Assembly: GCA_036389155.1 (NCBI GenBank)
Contig: DASVQN010000053.1
Coordinates: 1 to 64,000 of the forward strand
Length of the DNA stretch: 64,000 bases
Direction of reading: 5' to 3'
DNA from: CADCVT01 sp036389155
GTDB taxonomy: Bacteria; Actinomycetota; Thermoleophilia; Solirubrobacterales; Solirubrobacteraceae
Numbering within the stretch: position 1 is the stretch's first letter; every line of letters begins with the position of its first letter. The notes under the pieces are model-generated. The model saw only the letters and a program-made list of their open reading frames with translations, was not told the origin of the DNA and did not search any database. Shown one piece after another: positions 51,422-59,615 of the stretch. Position numbers and translations under genes: made by a program.

Positions 51422-52237
51422 GTGCTCGCCCTCGCCCTCGCGGTGGCCGCCGCGGCCGCGCCGTCGCCCTCCGCGCACGCGGCCGCCGTCCACCTCGCGC
51501 GCGACATCGGCTCGCGCCCCGCGGCGAGCGCCACGGAGCTGCGCGCCCACCGGTGGGTCAGGGCGCGCTTCGAGCGCGCGGGCCTCGAGACGTCCTTCGT
51601 GCGCTTCACCGTCCCCGGCAAAGGACGCTCGCGCGACGTCGTCGCCGTGCACCGCGGGCGGCGGCGCTGCCTGAAGATCCTCATGGCCCACGCCGACAGC
51701 GTCGACGCCGGGCCCGGAGCGGTCGACAACGCGTCGGGCGTGGGCGTGCTCGTCGCGCTCGCCGCGCGCCTCGACGCCCTCAACACCCCGTGCGACGTGT
51801 GGCTCGTGGCGACGGGCGCCGAGGAGCGGCCCTACACGGGCGCGAGCGACCACCTCGGGGCGCTCGCGCTGGTCCGCCACCTGCGGCGGCGCGGCCTCAC
51901 GGGCCGCCTGCGCTACGCGCTGTCGCTCGACATGGTCGGCCGCGGCCGGCGGTTCTGGCTGCGCTCACCGGCACGGCGTGTGCGTCGCGGCGTCGAGCGC
52001 GAGGTCCTCGCCGCCGGCCGGGCGCGGGACGTCCGCCTGCGCTGGCTGCGCGACTCCGGCTCCGGCAACTCCGACCACCGGGAGTTCGCGCTCGCGGGGC
52101 TGCCCGCGCTCGTCATGGAGACGTGGGGCGGGACGGACGCCTGCTACCACAGCGCGTGCGACCGCTGGCAGCGGCTGCAGCCCGAGGCGCTGCGCCGTGC
52201 GCAGGCGATCGCCGAGAGCGTGCTGCGCCGCGGCTAG
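51422..52237 (+). CDS. Secreted M28-family aminopeptidase
   Basis: The 271-aa zinc exopeptidase has a cleavable N-terminal signal (LALALAVAAAAAPSPSAHA). The M28 motifs are in order: MAHADSV (His-x-Asp metal ligand), GAVDNASGVG (bridging Asp), the catalytic/metal Glu pair in TGAEER, SLDMVGRG, and the last His in ACYHSACDRW. GTG start 3 nt after the permease stop. The two cysteines flanking the last His could form a disulfide. The stop shares CTAG with the convergent gene. Confidence 0.9.
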   Translation: MLALALAVAAAAAPSPSAHAAAVHLARDIGSRPAASATELRAHRWVRARFERAGLETSFVRFTVPGKGRSRDVVAVHRGRRRCLKILMAHADSVDAGPGAVDNASGVGVLVALAARLDALNTPCDVWLVATGAEERPYTGASDHLGALALVRHLRRRGLTGRLRYALSLDMVGRGRRFWLRSPARRVRRGVEREVLAAGRARDVRLRWLRDSGSGNSDHREFALAGLPALVMETWGGTDACYHSACDRWQRLQPEALRRAQAIAESVLRRG

Positions 52238-53478
52238 CGGCGGGCGGCGCGGCGCGGCACGAACAGCGACTGGCCGGCGCGGACGAGCTTCGTGCGGTGC
52301 GTGCGGAGGTTCTCGACGGCGACGAGGCCGCGGGTCACGCGCGTGAGCGTGCCGTCGCAGCGGTCCTCGACGGTCCAGATCGTGCCGCGCACGGTCGCCG
52401 CGCTGCTGCGCCCGCGGGTGCGGAAGCGGCCGTGGCCGCTGCCCCACAGCTTGCGGACGACGCGCTTGCGCGCGGCGAAGGCGACGGCGCCCCGGGGCGC
52501 GGCGCCACAGACGCTGAAGTCGCCGCCGGTGAGGCTCAGGCTGGTCGTCATGCGCCCCGAGCGGACCTGGCCGACGCGGAAGCGCCCGCCCTGGAAGTCG
52601 GCCGCCTGCGTGCCGCCGGTCAGGTCGGAGGCGGCGGTGAGCGTCAGACGGCCGCGGCGCGTGTCGAGCACGGTGCCGACCGGCACGGGGCGGGCCGGGT
52701 CGAGCGCGGAGAAGGTCTCCGAGCCCGGCGTGCGAGCCAGGATCGTGCCGCTCTTGACGGCGACGGCGACGCTGCGCCCGGGGGCGGGGACCGGCGCGGC
52801 GGGCGTGGCCGGCGGCGGGTCGCCCGGGGCGGTGTCGCCCGGCGGGGTCGCGCCCGGGTCGGTGCCGGCGGGGGCGACGGTGCCGAGGCCGGGCGCGAGC
52901 GACTTGACGACGCCCTCGCAGTCGGCGTCGACCTCGTCCTCCACGTCGGCCTCGCCCGCGTCCTGGCCGGCGCCGCAGCTGATGGTCTCGCGGATCCCGT
53001 CGCGGGCCGCGATCGTGTCGTTGCCCTCGCCGCCGTGGAAGTCGTCGGCGCCGGGGCCGCCCGTCAGCACGTCGTCGCCGTCGCTGCCCTGAAGGTTGTC
53101 GTCGCCGTCGCCGCCGGTCAGGCGGTCGTTGCCCGCCTCGCCGTCGAGCTTCACGGGGAACGCGCCGGTCGCGGTCGCCTCGTCGTCGAGGTCGGCGAGC
53201 GTCACGTCGGCGCGCGGGTCGCCGCCGGAGATGGCGCAACGGGCGTTCGCCCCTTCGATCGGGGCGCAGCCGCTCGCGGCGACGACGGCGGCGCTGTCGT
53301 CGACGATCACGGCGTCCGTCCCCTCGAGGCGCAGGCTCATGCGGTTGAGCTCCCCGTCGTCGGCGCGCACGCGCACCCACCGGGCCGAGTCCTGCGTGGA
53401 GACCTCGGCCGCGAGCGCGGCGGGGGCGACGGCCAGGACGATCAGCAGGGACGCGAAAAGAGCGGTGACGGGGCGCAC
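52234..53478 (-). CDS. Secreted protein with RTX-type Ca-binding repeats and FecR-like domain
   Basis: The GTG at 53478 gives 414 aa with a signal peptide (VTALFASLLIVLAVAPAALAA); a GTG at 53514 would add 12 residues. Residues about 110-170 hold hemolysin-type nonapeptides (GGDGDDNLQG, GSDGDDVLTG, GGPGADDFHG, GGEGNDTIA). A Pro/Gly/Thr linker leads to a FecR-like C-terminal domain (GTVLDTRRGRLTLTAASD ... VRGTIWTVEDRCDGTLTRVTRGLVAVEN). It is Sec-exported in appearance rather than type-I secreted. No catalytic motif; a Ca-dependent surface protein is likely. Confidence 0.82.
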   Translation of the reverse strand: MRPVTALFASLLIVLAVAPAALAAEVSTQDSARWVRVRADDGELNRMSLRLEGTDAVIVDDSAAVVAASGCAPIEGANARCAISGGDPRADVTLADLDDEATATGAFPVKLDGEAGNDRLTGGDGDDNLQGSDGDDVLTGGPGADDFHGGEGNDTIAARDGIRETISCGAGQDAGEADVEDEVDADCEGVVKSLAPGLGTVAPAGTDPGATPPGDTAPGDPPPATPAAPVPAPGRSVAVAVKSGTILARTPGSETFSALDPARPVPVGTVLDTRRGRLTLTAASDLTGGTQAADFQGGRFRVGQVRSGRMTTSLSLTGGDFSVCGAAPRGAVAFAARKRVVRKLWGSGHGRFRTRGRSSAATVRGTIWTVEDRCDGTLTRVTRGLVAVENLRTHRTKLVRAGQSLFVPRRAARR

Positions 53479-53571
53479 GCCCAGAGCGTCGGCAGATCCG
53501 GAAGCGGTCCACACCCGAAGCGGACAGACGTCCGAGTGGGTGGCGCGCCCGGACTCGGGGAGCGGGACGGG

Positions 53572-55326
53572 TCAGAGGAGCTGGTCGAGGGTGAGCGGCG
53601 TGTCCGCCCACCGCCAGGCCTGCGCGAACTCGCGGGCAGCCGCCCCCGCCGCGTCCGGGGACGTGCCCTGACGGCGCAACGTCTCGGCCAGGCCGAACAG
53701 CGCCCGGCCGTCGCCCGGGAACTTCTTGAGCGCATGACCGAACGCGCGCGCGGCCGCGCCGTACTCGCCCATCTCCAAGAGCGCGGCGCCCAGCGTCTCG
53801 CCCGCCGGGAAGTACCACGTCGGCGGCTCGTCGTAGTTCAGCCGGTCCTGGAGCGCGACGGCGGCGCGGAAGTGACGCACCGCGACCGCGCGCTGCCCGG
53901 CCGCCCACGCCATCCGCCCGTCCAGCACAGCGAGCGCGACGCCCAGGACCGGTGGGGCCGCGTTCAGCCCGAGCCCGGGGTAGCCGGAGCGCCGGCCGGC
54001 GATCCGGTCGACCAGCGCGACCAGCGCGGCGCGCTCGCGCTGCGCGGCTTCGAGCTTCCCGAGCTTGGCGTACGCGACGCCGCGCGCGTAGTGCGTCATC
54101 GCGCGCGCGCCGAGCAGGACCGACGGGGGCGCCGACATCTGGAGGACCCGGTGCCACTGGCCGAACCGCACCCTCATGAGGATCTCGTAGAACTGGAAGT
54201 GCTCGCGCCCGAGCAGGTTGTCGGAGTACGGCGCGACGCGCAGCCGCATCCGCCGCGCGGTGCGAACCGCCACCCTCTCACGGCCGGCCATCGAGGCCGC
54301 CCACGCCTGGACGTGCATGTTGTGGCTGCCGTAGGACAGCACGAAGAGGTTGTTCGTCCCGTTCTGCCGGCGGTAGCGGACGTCCCCGGCTTCGGCGTCC
54401 TCGCCGGAGGCCATCGCCGCGCCCCAGTCGCCGTCGCGGAGGTAGATGTGTGACGGCATGTGGACGAGGTGGGGTTGGCCGAAGGCCGCGCTCTTGAGCC
54501 GCCACGCGGCGACGGCGGCTTTGTCCGGGGTCTGCGACCCCTCCAGCGCGTGGATGAGGAAGTGCTGCGCCCCGATGTGGTGCGGGTCGCGCCTGAGCGC
54601 GTCCTCGAGGATCTCCACGATCTCCTCCGTGTCGCCCTTCGGCGTGCCGTCCGGCTCCCACTGGTCCCACGGGGCCGTGTCGAGTCCCGCCTCCGCGGTG
54701 AACGCGGCCGCGTTGACGTCGCTCGGGTCGGCGCGGTTGAGCTGCCTCATGCGGTCGAAGAACGCGATGTCGAGACCGCGGCGGTCCTTCTCCTCATGGT
54801 CCTTGTCCGGAAGCGGCTTGAACCCGATCTGGTAGCGCCCGTCGAGCGCGTGGATGTACGCCATCTCGCGAGGGCTCGGCCGCCGATCCCGCGCGAGGTC
54901 CTTCGCCTCGTTGATCGCCGCGAGGGCGCTCGTCGCACGCTCTCTCGACGCGGCGAGGTTGATGTTCGCCCCGTACGCCCAGGCGATCCCCCACCATGCC
55001 ATGGCGAGACCCTTGTCCGCCTCGAGCGCCTGGTGGAACGCGTAGATCGCGTCCTCGTGCGCGTAGCCGAAGAGCAGCGCGAGCCCCTGGTCGAACCACG
55101 ACTGGGCGAGGGCGCTCGTCGTGCTGACCCGCATCCCGACATGTCCCAGCCCGCGCTGGAGCGCGATCGGCTTGGTCCGCCTTCCGAAGAACTCGTCCCA
55201 CGCCCGCAGCTCGGAGCCGTCGAGCGCGTCGACCCGCTCCGAGGCGGGGGCGCCGGTCGGCACGGCGACCCCCGCGGCGGCCACCAACGAGACAACGAGC
55301 GCGCTCAACGAACGACGTCTGCTCAC
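53572..55326 (-). CDS. Secreted TPR-repeat protein
   Basis: The 584-aa protein has a signal peptide (LVVSLVAAAGVAVPTGAPA). TPR-like helix pairs follow, starting with SWFDQGLALLFGYAHEDAIYAFHQALEAD and ending with TLGAALLEMGEYGAAARAFGHALKKFPGD. In between are conserved motifs of this widespread family: MAWWGIAWAYG, HFLIHALEGSQTP, HMPSHIYLRDGDW. It is a protein-interaction scaffold outside the membrane; no enzyme motif. The GTG start overlaps the TGA of the upstream DNA methyltransferase (GTGA), so the two are co-translated. Confidence 0.85.
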   Translation of the reverse strand: MSRRRSLSALVVSLVAAAGVAVPTGAPASERVDALDGSELRAWDEFFGRRTKPIALQRGLGHVGMRVSTTSALAQSWFDQGLALLFGYAHEDAIYAFHQALEADKGLAMAWWGIAWAYGANINLAASRERATSALAAINEAKDLARDRRPSPREMAYIHALDGRYQIGFKPLPDKDHEEKDRRGLDIAFFDRMRQLNRADPSDVNAAAFTAEAGLDTAPWDQWEPDGTPKGDTEEIVEILEDALRRDPHHIGAQHFLIHALEGSQTPDKAAVAAWRLKSAAFGQPHLVHMPSHIYLRDGDWGAAMASGEDAEAGDVRYRRQNGTNNLFVLSYGSHNMHVQAWAASMAGRERVAVRTARRMRLRVAPYSDNLLGREHFQFYEILMRVRFGQWHRVLQMSAPPSVLLGARAMTHYARGVAYAKLGKLEAAQRERAALVALVDRIAGRRSGYPGLGLNAAPPVLGVALAVLDGRMAWAAGQRAVAVRHFRAAVALQDRLNYDEPPTWYFPAGETLGAALLEMGEYGAAARAFGHALKKFPGDGRALFGLAETLRRQGTSPDAAGAAAREFAQAWRWADTPLTLDQLL

Positions 55327-56144
55327 CGGTCGGCGTTGTCTATCACACCTTCGTCTGGAGCGTCAATGCGCGCCAGGCGCTCGCGGGTGATCCGGATCGC
55401 CTCCGGGTTGCTGTCGACCAGCACGTACCGCCGGCCGAGCTTCGCGCAGACCGCGCCGAGCGTGCCCGACCCCGCGAAGAAGTCCAGGCACCAGCCGCCC
55501 GGCCGAGACGACGCCGCGACCATCCGCCGCACGATCCCCTCCGGCTTCTGCGTCGGGTAGCCCGTCTTCTCGCGCGACGTCGTCGGCACGATGGTGTGCC
55601 ACCACGTGTCGCTCGGCAGCTTGCCCCGCGCGACGCGCTCGGCGTCGCGCTGCAGGCCGGGCGCCATGTACGGCTCGCGGTCGACCTCCTCGGCGTCGAA
55701 CCAGTAGCGGTCGCGGTCGCGGACGTACACCAGGATCGTGTCGTGCTTGGCCGGCCACCGGCGCTTGGTGCGCCCGCCGTAGTCGTAGGCCCAGACGATC
55801 TCGTTGAGGAAGCACCCGCGGCCGAACAGCTCGTCGAGCATGACCTTCACGTAGTGCGACTCGCGCGGGTCGAGGTGCACGTAGAGCGTCCCGTGCTCGG
55901 CGAGCAGGCGGCGTGCGTGCTCGAGCCGCGGGCGCAGGAACTCGAGGTAGTCGTCGAAGTCGTCGTCGTAGCGGTGGTCGCCGCGCACCTGCGCGCGCCC
56001 GGTGTTGAAGGGCGGGTCGATGTAGATCAGATCGAACGCGCCGTCGGGCAGCGTGGGCAGCACGGCGAGGTTGTCGCCCTCGATCAGGAGGTCCTCGTCG
56101 AGAGTGCGAAACCTCTTCAGCGCGGCCCCGTTGGTGTTGGCCAT
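55323..56144 (-). CDS. Orphan DNA methyltransferase (beta-class, N6-adenine or N4-cytosine)
   Basis: The 273-aa amino-methyltransferase has motif IV (IYIDPPFNTG) before the SAM motif I (DFFAGSGTLGA), the beta-class order. A target-recognition region (WAYDYGGRTKRRWPAKHDTILVY ... TGYPTQKPEG) lies between. DPPF suggests N6-adenine. No restriction endonuclease is nearby, so it is probably an epigenetic or housekeeping methylase. The ATG at 56144 shares CATG with the start of the divergent FG-GAP gene; an ATG at 56153 would deepen the overlap. It is coupled to the TPR protein downstream. Confidence 0.9.
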   Translation of the reverse strand: MANTNGAALKRFRTLDEDLLIEGDNLAVLPTLPDGAFDLIYIDPPFNTGRAQVRGDHRYDDDFDDYLEFLRPRLEHARRLLAEHGTLYVHLDPRESHYVKVMLDELFGRGCFLNEIVWAYDYGGRTKRRWPAKHDTILVYVRDRDRYWFDAEEVDREPYMAPGLQRDAERVARGKLPSDTWWHTIVPTTSREKTGYPTQKPEGIVRRMVAASSRPGGWCLDFFAGSGTLGAVCAKLGRRYVLVDSNPEAIRITRERLARIDAPDEGVIDNADR

Positions 56145-58719
56145 GAACGTCATCCGCCTGCTCGGCAGCGTCGCATGTTGCTCGGCCGTCGCGCTGTGCG
56201 CGGCGCCGGCGAGCGCGGCCGAGCTCCCCCTCTCCGGCACCCTCGACCTGGCGGAGGAGGGCGACGCGAAGGTGGCCGGCGACGGCTTCGGCAGCCGAGC
56301 GGGATGGGTGGTCTCCAGCGCGGGCGACTTCAACGGCGACGGCATCACCGACGTCCTGGTCGGCGCCCCGAACTTCGACCCGCCCGGCCGCGCCGACGCG
56401 GGCGCGGCGTACGTCGTCTTCGGCCCGCGCGAGGGGCTGCCCGCCGACCTCAAGGCGGGGCCGCGCGTCGTGCGCGTGCTCGGCGCGCAGGCGGGCGACC
56501 GGCTCGGCAGCACGGCCGCGCCGGCCGGCGACGTCAACGGCGACGGGCTGGCCGACGTGATCGTCGGCGCGCCGGTGGACGTCGACGGCGACGGCATCGG
56601 CGAGACGAACCGCGGCGAGCGGCGCCCCGAGCCCCGCGCGGGCGCCGGCTACGTGATCTTCGGCCGCCGCGCCGGCGGCGACGTCGACCTGGCCCAGGGC
56701 GGCGGCGACGTGGTCGCGCTGACGACCTCGACCCCGGACGACCGCGTCGGCTCGGACGTCGGCTCGGTCCCGGACATGGACGGCGACGGGCGGCCCGAGG
56801 TCGTCGTCGGCGCCGAGCGCGCCGACACCGTCGACCGCACCGACGCGGGCGCGGCGTTCGTCGTGTTCGCGAAGAACGTGACCGGCCCGTCGGTCGACCT
56901 CGGCGCGCTGGGCGACGGCGGCCTGCGCCTCGACGGTCCCGCGGGCGGGCGCGCCGGCCTCGGGGTCGGCGGTGTCGGCGACATGAACGGCGACGGGCGC
57001 GGCGAGATCCTCGTCGGCGCGCCGACCGCGGCGACGAGCGGCGACGAGCGGCCCGGCGCGGCCTACATCGTGTTCGGCCGCGCGTCCGGCGGCAGGGTCG
57101 ACCTCGACGCGCTCGGCGACGGCGGCTTCGCGATCGCCGGCGGGCACGAGGACGCGTTCTTCGGCCTGACGCTGAGCGGCGTCGGCGACGTGACCGGCGA
57201 CCACGTCCCGGACATCGGCATCGGCTCGCCCGGCGCCGACCGCAACAAGCGCCCGGACTCCGGCTCCGTGCACTTCGTCGGCGGCCGCGCGACCACGACG
57301 CCGATCCGCATCCACGGCGAGGCCGCCCGGCCCGGCTTCCGCGTCGACGGCGCCACCGCGAACGACGGCCTGGGCACCTCGATCACGACGCTCGACGACG
57401 TCAACGGCGACGGCCTGCGCGAGCTGGCGTTCGTCGCGCCGTACGCCGACCCGCTGAGCCGCACGGACGCCGGCGCGGCGTACGTGCTCTTCGGCGACGC
57501 GATGCCCGAGGACGTCGACCTCACCGGCATGGTCGACCGCGGCTACCGCATCGCCGGCGGCGCGCCCGGGGCGCGGCTGCGCTCGGTCGCGGGCCTCGGC
57601 GACTTCGACGCCGACAAGGTGGGCGACCTGGCCACCGGCTCGTCGGACAACGCCAACGGCATCGTGGACGTCGTCCTCGGCCCCAAGCCGCCCGAGACGC
57701 CCCCGCCGCCCCCCGACCCGGGCATCGCGGAGGAGCTCGCCGCGGGCTGCAAGGCGGCCACGAACGTCGAGATCATCGTCGACGACTCGTTCTCGATGAC
57801 GCGCAAGGACCCCGAGGAGCTGCGCCGCGACGCGATCGACCTGATCATCACCAAGCCGCGCAACGTCGGAAAGGTCGTCGGCGCGGTCGAGTTCGGCTCG
57901 TCGACGAACCAGCTCTTCCCGCCGCAGCAGATCCTCGCGCGCGGCGAGGGCTCCAACCAGCCGTTCCTGCTCGGCCAGCTGCGCGGGTTCATCAAGGGCG
58001 ACAACGGCGGTACCAACTACAACATCGCGTTCGCCAGCGCGGCGCAGGACAACCCGGCGGCGCAGGCGCGCATCTTCATCACCGACGGCGGCCACCTCGC
58101 CGGCGCGTACCTCGACGCGCACCGCGGCGGCCCGCCGACGTTCATCATCGGGATGGGGATCAAGCCCGACGAGCCGTTCGGCCAGCGCCTGCAGCGGATC
58201 GCCGACGAGACCGAGGGCCGCGCGTTCCTCGACGTGGCCTCGGAGGACGTCATCAAGGTCATGAACACGATCGACTCCGCGCTGAACTGCGACGTCGACG
58301 TCGACACCGACGAGGACGTGCTGACCGAGGACGACCCGATCGAGGAGCAGGAGGTCCCCCTCATCCCCGACGCGCGCACGTGCGACCTGAACGTGAGCTG
58401 GGGCGACGACGACGATGACGTCGAGCCGCAGGAGGTCGCGTTCGTGACCGAGGGCGAGGTGCTCGGCCGGGCGAAGGCGAAGTCGCTGCAGAAGGTGATC
58501 CGCAAGCCCGGCAAGACGTTCAAGTTCGGGAGGATCAAGGTGACCGGGACGAGACGCGGCGACCAGTTCGGCCTCCGGCTCTCCGGCATGCCCGCCGAGG
58601 CGATCCGCCTGCGCTACAAGGTCAAGAAGGCCGACAGCAAGCGCACGGCCGTGACCTCCCAGATCACCCAGTCGCGGCGGCGCAACGTCCGCCAGAACGT
58701 CCGGCCGGGGGTGGGCTAG
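56143..58719 (+). CDS. Secreted integrin-like FG-GAP propeller protein with C-terminal vWA domain
   Basis: The ATG at 56143 gives 858 aa with a signal peptide (VACCSAVALCAAPASA). Seven FG-GAP repeats of the integrin-alpha type follow (SAGDFNGDGITDVLVGAP ... GAAYVVFG in each), covering residues about 40-525. A von Willebrand A domain then has an intact MIDAS: Asp547, Ser549, Ser551 in DDSFSM, Thr624 in GGTNYN, and Asp648 in ITDGG. The C-terminal 190 residues contain an acidic DVDTDEDVLTEDD stretch and a basic beta domain. It likely mediates cation-dependent adhesion. The adjacent secreted gene starts 2 nt after its stop. Confidence 0.87.
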   Translation: MNVIRLLGSVACCSAVALCAAPASAAELPLSGTLDLAEEGDAKVAGDGFGSRAGWVVSSAGDFNGDGITDVLVGAPNFDPPGRADAGAAYVVFGPREGLPADLKAGPRVVRVLGAQAGDRLGSTAAPAGDVNGDGLADVIVGAPVDVDGDGIGETNRGERRPEPRAGAGYVIFGRRAGGDVDLAQGGGDVVALTTSTPDDRVGSDVGSVPDMDGDGRPEVVVGAERADTVDRTDAGAAFVVFAKNVTGPSVDLGALGDGGLRLDGPAGGRAGLGVGGVGDMNGDGRGEILVGAPTAATSGDERPGAAYIVFGRASGGRVDLDALGDGGFAIAGGHEDAFFGLTLSGVGDVTGDHVPDIGIGSPGADRNKRPDSGSVHFVGGRATTTPIRIHGEAARPGFRVDGATANDGLGTSITTLDDVNGDGLRELAFVAPYADPLSRTDAGAAYVLFGDAMPEDVDLTGMVDRGYRIAGGAPGARLRSVAGLGDFDADKVGDLATGSSDNANGIVDVVLGPKPPETPPPPPDPGIAEELAAGCKAATNVEIIVDDSFSMTRKDPEELRRDAIDLIITKPRNVGKVVGAVEFGSSTNQLFPPQQILARGEGSNQPFLLGQLRGFIKGDNGGTNYNIAFASAAQDNPAAQARIFITDGGHLAGAYLDAHRGGPPTFIIGMGIKPDEPFGQRLQRIADETEGRAFLDVASEDVIKVMNTIDSALNCDVDVDTDEDVLTEDDPIEEQEVPLIPDARTCDLNVSWGDDDDDVEPQEVAFVTEGEVLGRAKAKSLQKVIRKPGKTFKFGRIKVTGTRRGDQFGLRLSGMPAEAIRLRYKVKKADSKRTAVTSQITQSRRRNVRQNVRPGVG

Positions 58720-58721
58720 CC

Positions 58722-59591
58722 ATGCGGCTGCGCTCCATCCTTCCCGCCGCGGGTGTCGCGCTGCTCCTCGCGGCGCCCGCGGCCGTGCCGGCGGCCGGCG
58801 TCAAGGCCGGCTCGTACACCGGCGGCGCGCTGCGCGACCAGCCGGCGCTCGCCTACCTGCTCGTCAAGCCGGGCGCGAGCGCCGTCGACGCGCTGGTGAC
58901 GTCGCGGGCGCCGTGCGAGGGCTACCCGCTGCCCGTGCAGGCGACGGTCACGTTCAAGGACGTGCCACTCGACGAGGACGGCACCGCGACGGCCACCAAG
59001 CAGATCGACGACACCGCCGTCGGGCCCGAGGGCCAGAGCGCGCGCGAGAGCGGCGAGGCGGCGCTGACGCTCGACGTGGCCGAGGACGGGACGGCGGTGG
59101 GCACGATGCGCCTGCACTCGGTCTTCACTGACGCGCAGAGCGGCGAGCAGGTCGCCGAGTGCGACACCGGCCCGGTGCCCGTGGAGATGATGGGCGTGCC
59201 CGCGAGCGCGGGCGAGGGCCGCGCGCGCAGGCCGCGCAGGGGCGGGCTGTACCTGGGCGTGGTGAACGCGTATCCGCTGGTCGCGCAGGTGCGTCGCAGC
59301 GGCACCATCGACTCGATGGCCTTCCTCTACAACTCGCGCTGCCAGCAGCAGAAGCGCATCGTGTTCGTGCCGACGATCACGCCGGGGCGCAAGGGCGCGT
59401 TCCGGGTCCGCGGGACCCAGCAGCTGTTCAGCGGCGACGGGTCGAAGGAGGACGTGACCTTCCAGATGACCGGTCGCTACGGGCGCGACGGCGGCCTGCG
59501 CGGGACGCTGCGCGTGCGCGGCGAGCTCGACTCCACGGGCGCGCAGTGCGACAGCGGCGAGCTGAAGTGGCGGGCGGCACGAGCCGGGTAG
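58722..59591 (+). CDS. Secreted beta-rich hypothetical protein with a duplicated domain
   Basis: The 289-aa protein has a signal peptide (ILPAAGVALLLAAPAAVPAA). Two related halves follow, each opening with a G-x-Y-x-G strand (KAGSYTGGALRDQ and RGGLYLGVVNAYP) and containing similar buried strands and a Cys pair (SRAPCEGYP / AECDTGP and NSRCQQQ / QCDSGEL). An Arg-rich hinge joins the halves. No enzymatic motif. It starts 2 nt after the integrin-like gene, so a functional link (same operon) is likely. Confidence 0.72.
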   Translation: MRLRSILPAAGVALLLAAPAAVPAAGVKAGSYTGGALRDQPALAYLLVKPGASAVDALVTSRAPCEGYPLPVQATVTFKDVPLDEDGTATATKQIDDTAVGPEGQSARESGEAALTLDVAEDGTAVGTMRLHSVFTDAQSGEQVAECDTGPVPVEMMGVPASAGEGRARRPRRGGLYLGVVNAYPLVAQVRRSGTIDSMAFLYNSRCQQQKRIVFVPTITPGRKGAFRVRGTQQLFSGDGSKEDVTFQMTGRYGRDGGLRGTLRVRGELDSTGAQCDSGELKWRAARAG

Positions 59592-59615
59592 CCGGGCTGT
59601 GCCACCCTGCGGCGG

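Noticed and set aside
55323..56597. Restriction-modification system around the DNA methyltransferase
   Set aside because: Neighbours are a TPR protein and an FG-GAP/vWA protein; no endonuclease or specificity subunit is adjacent.
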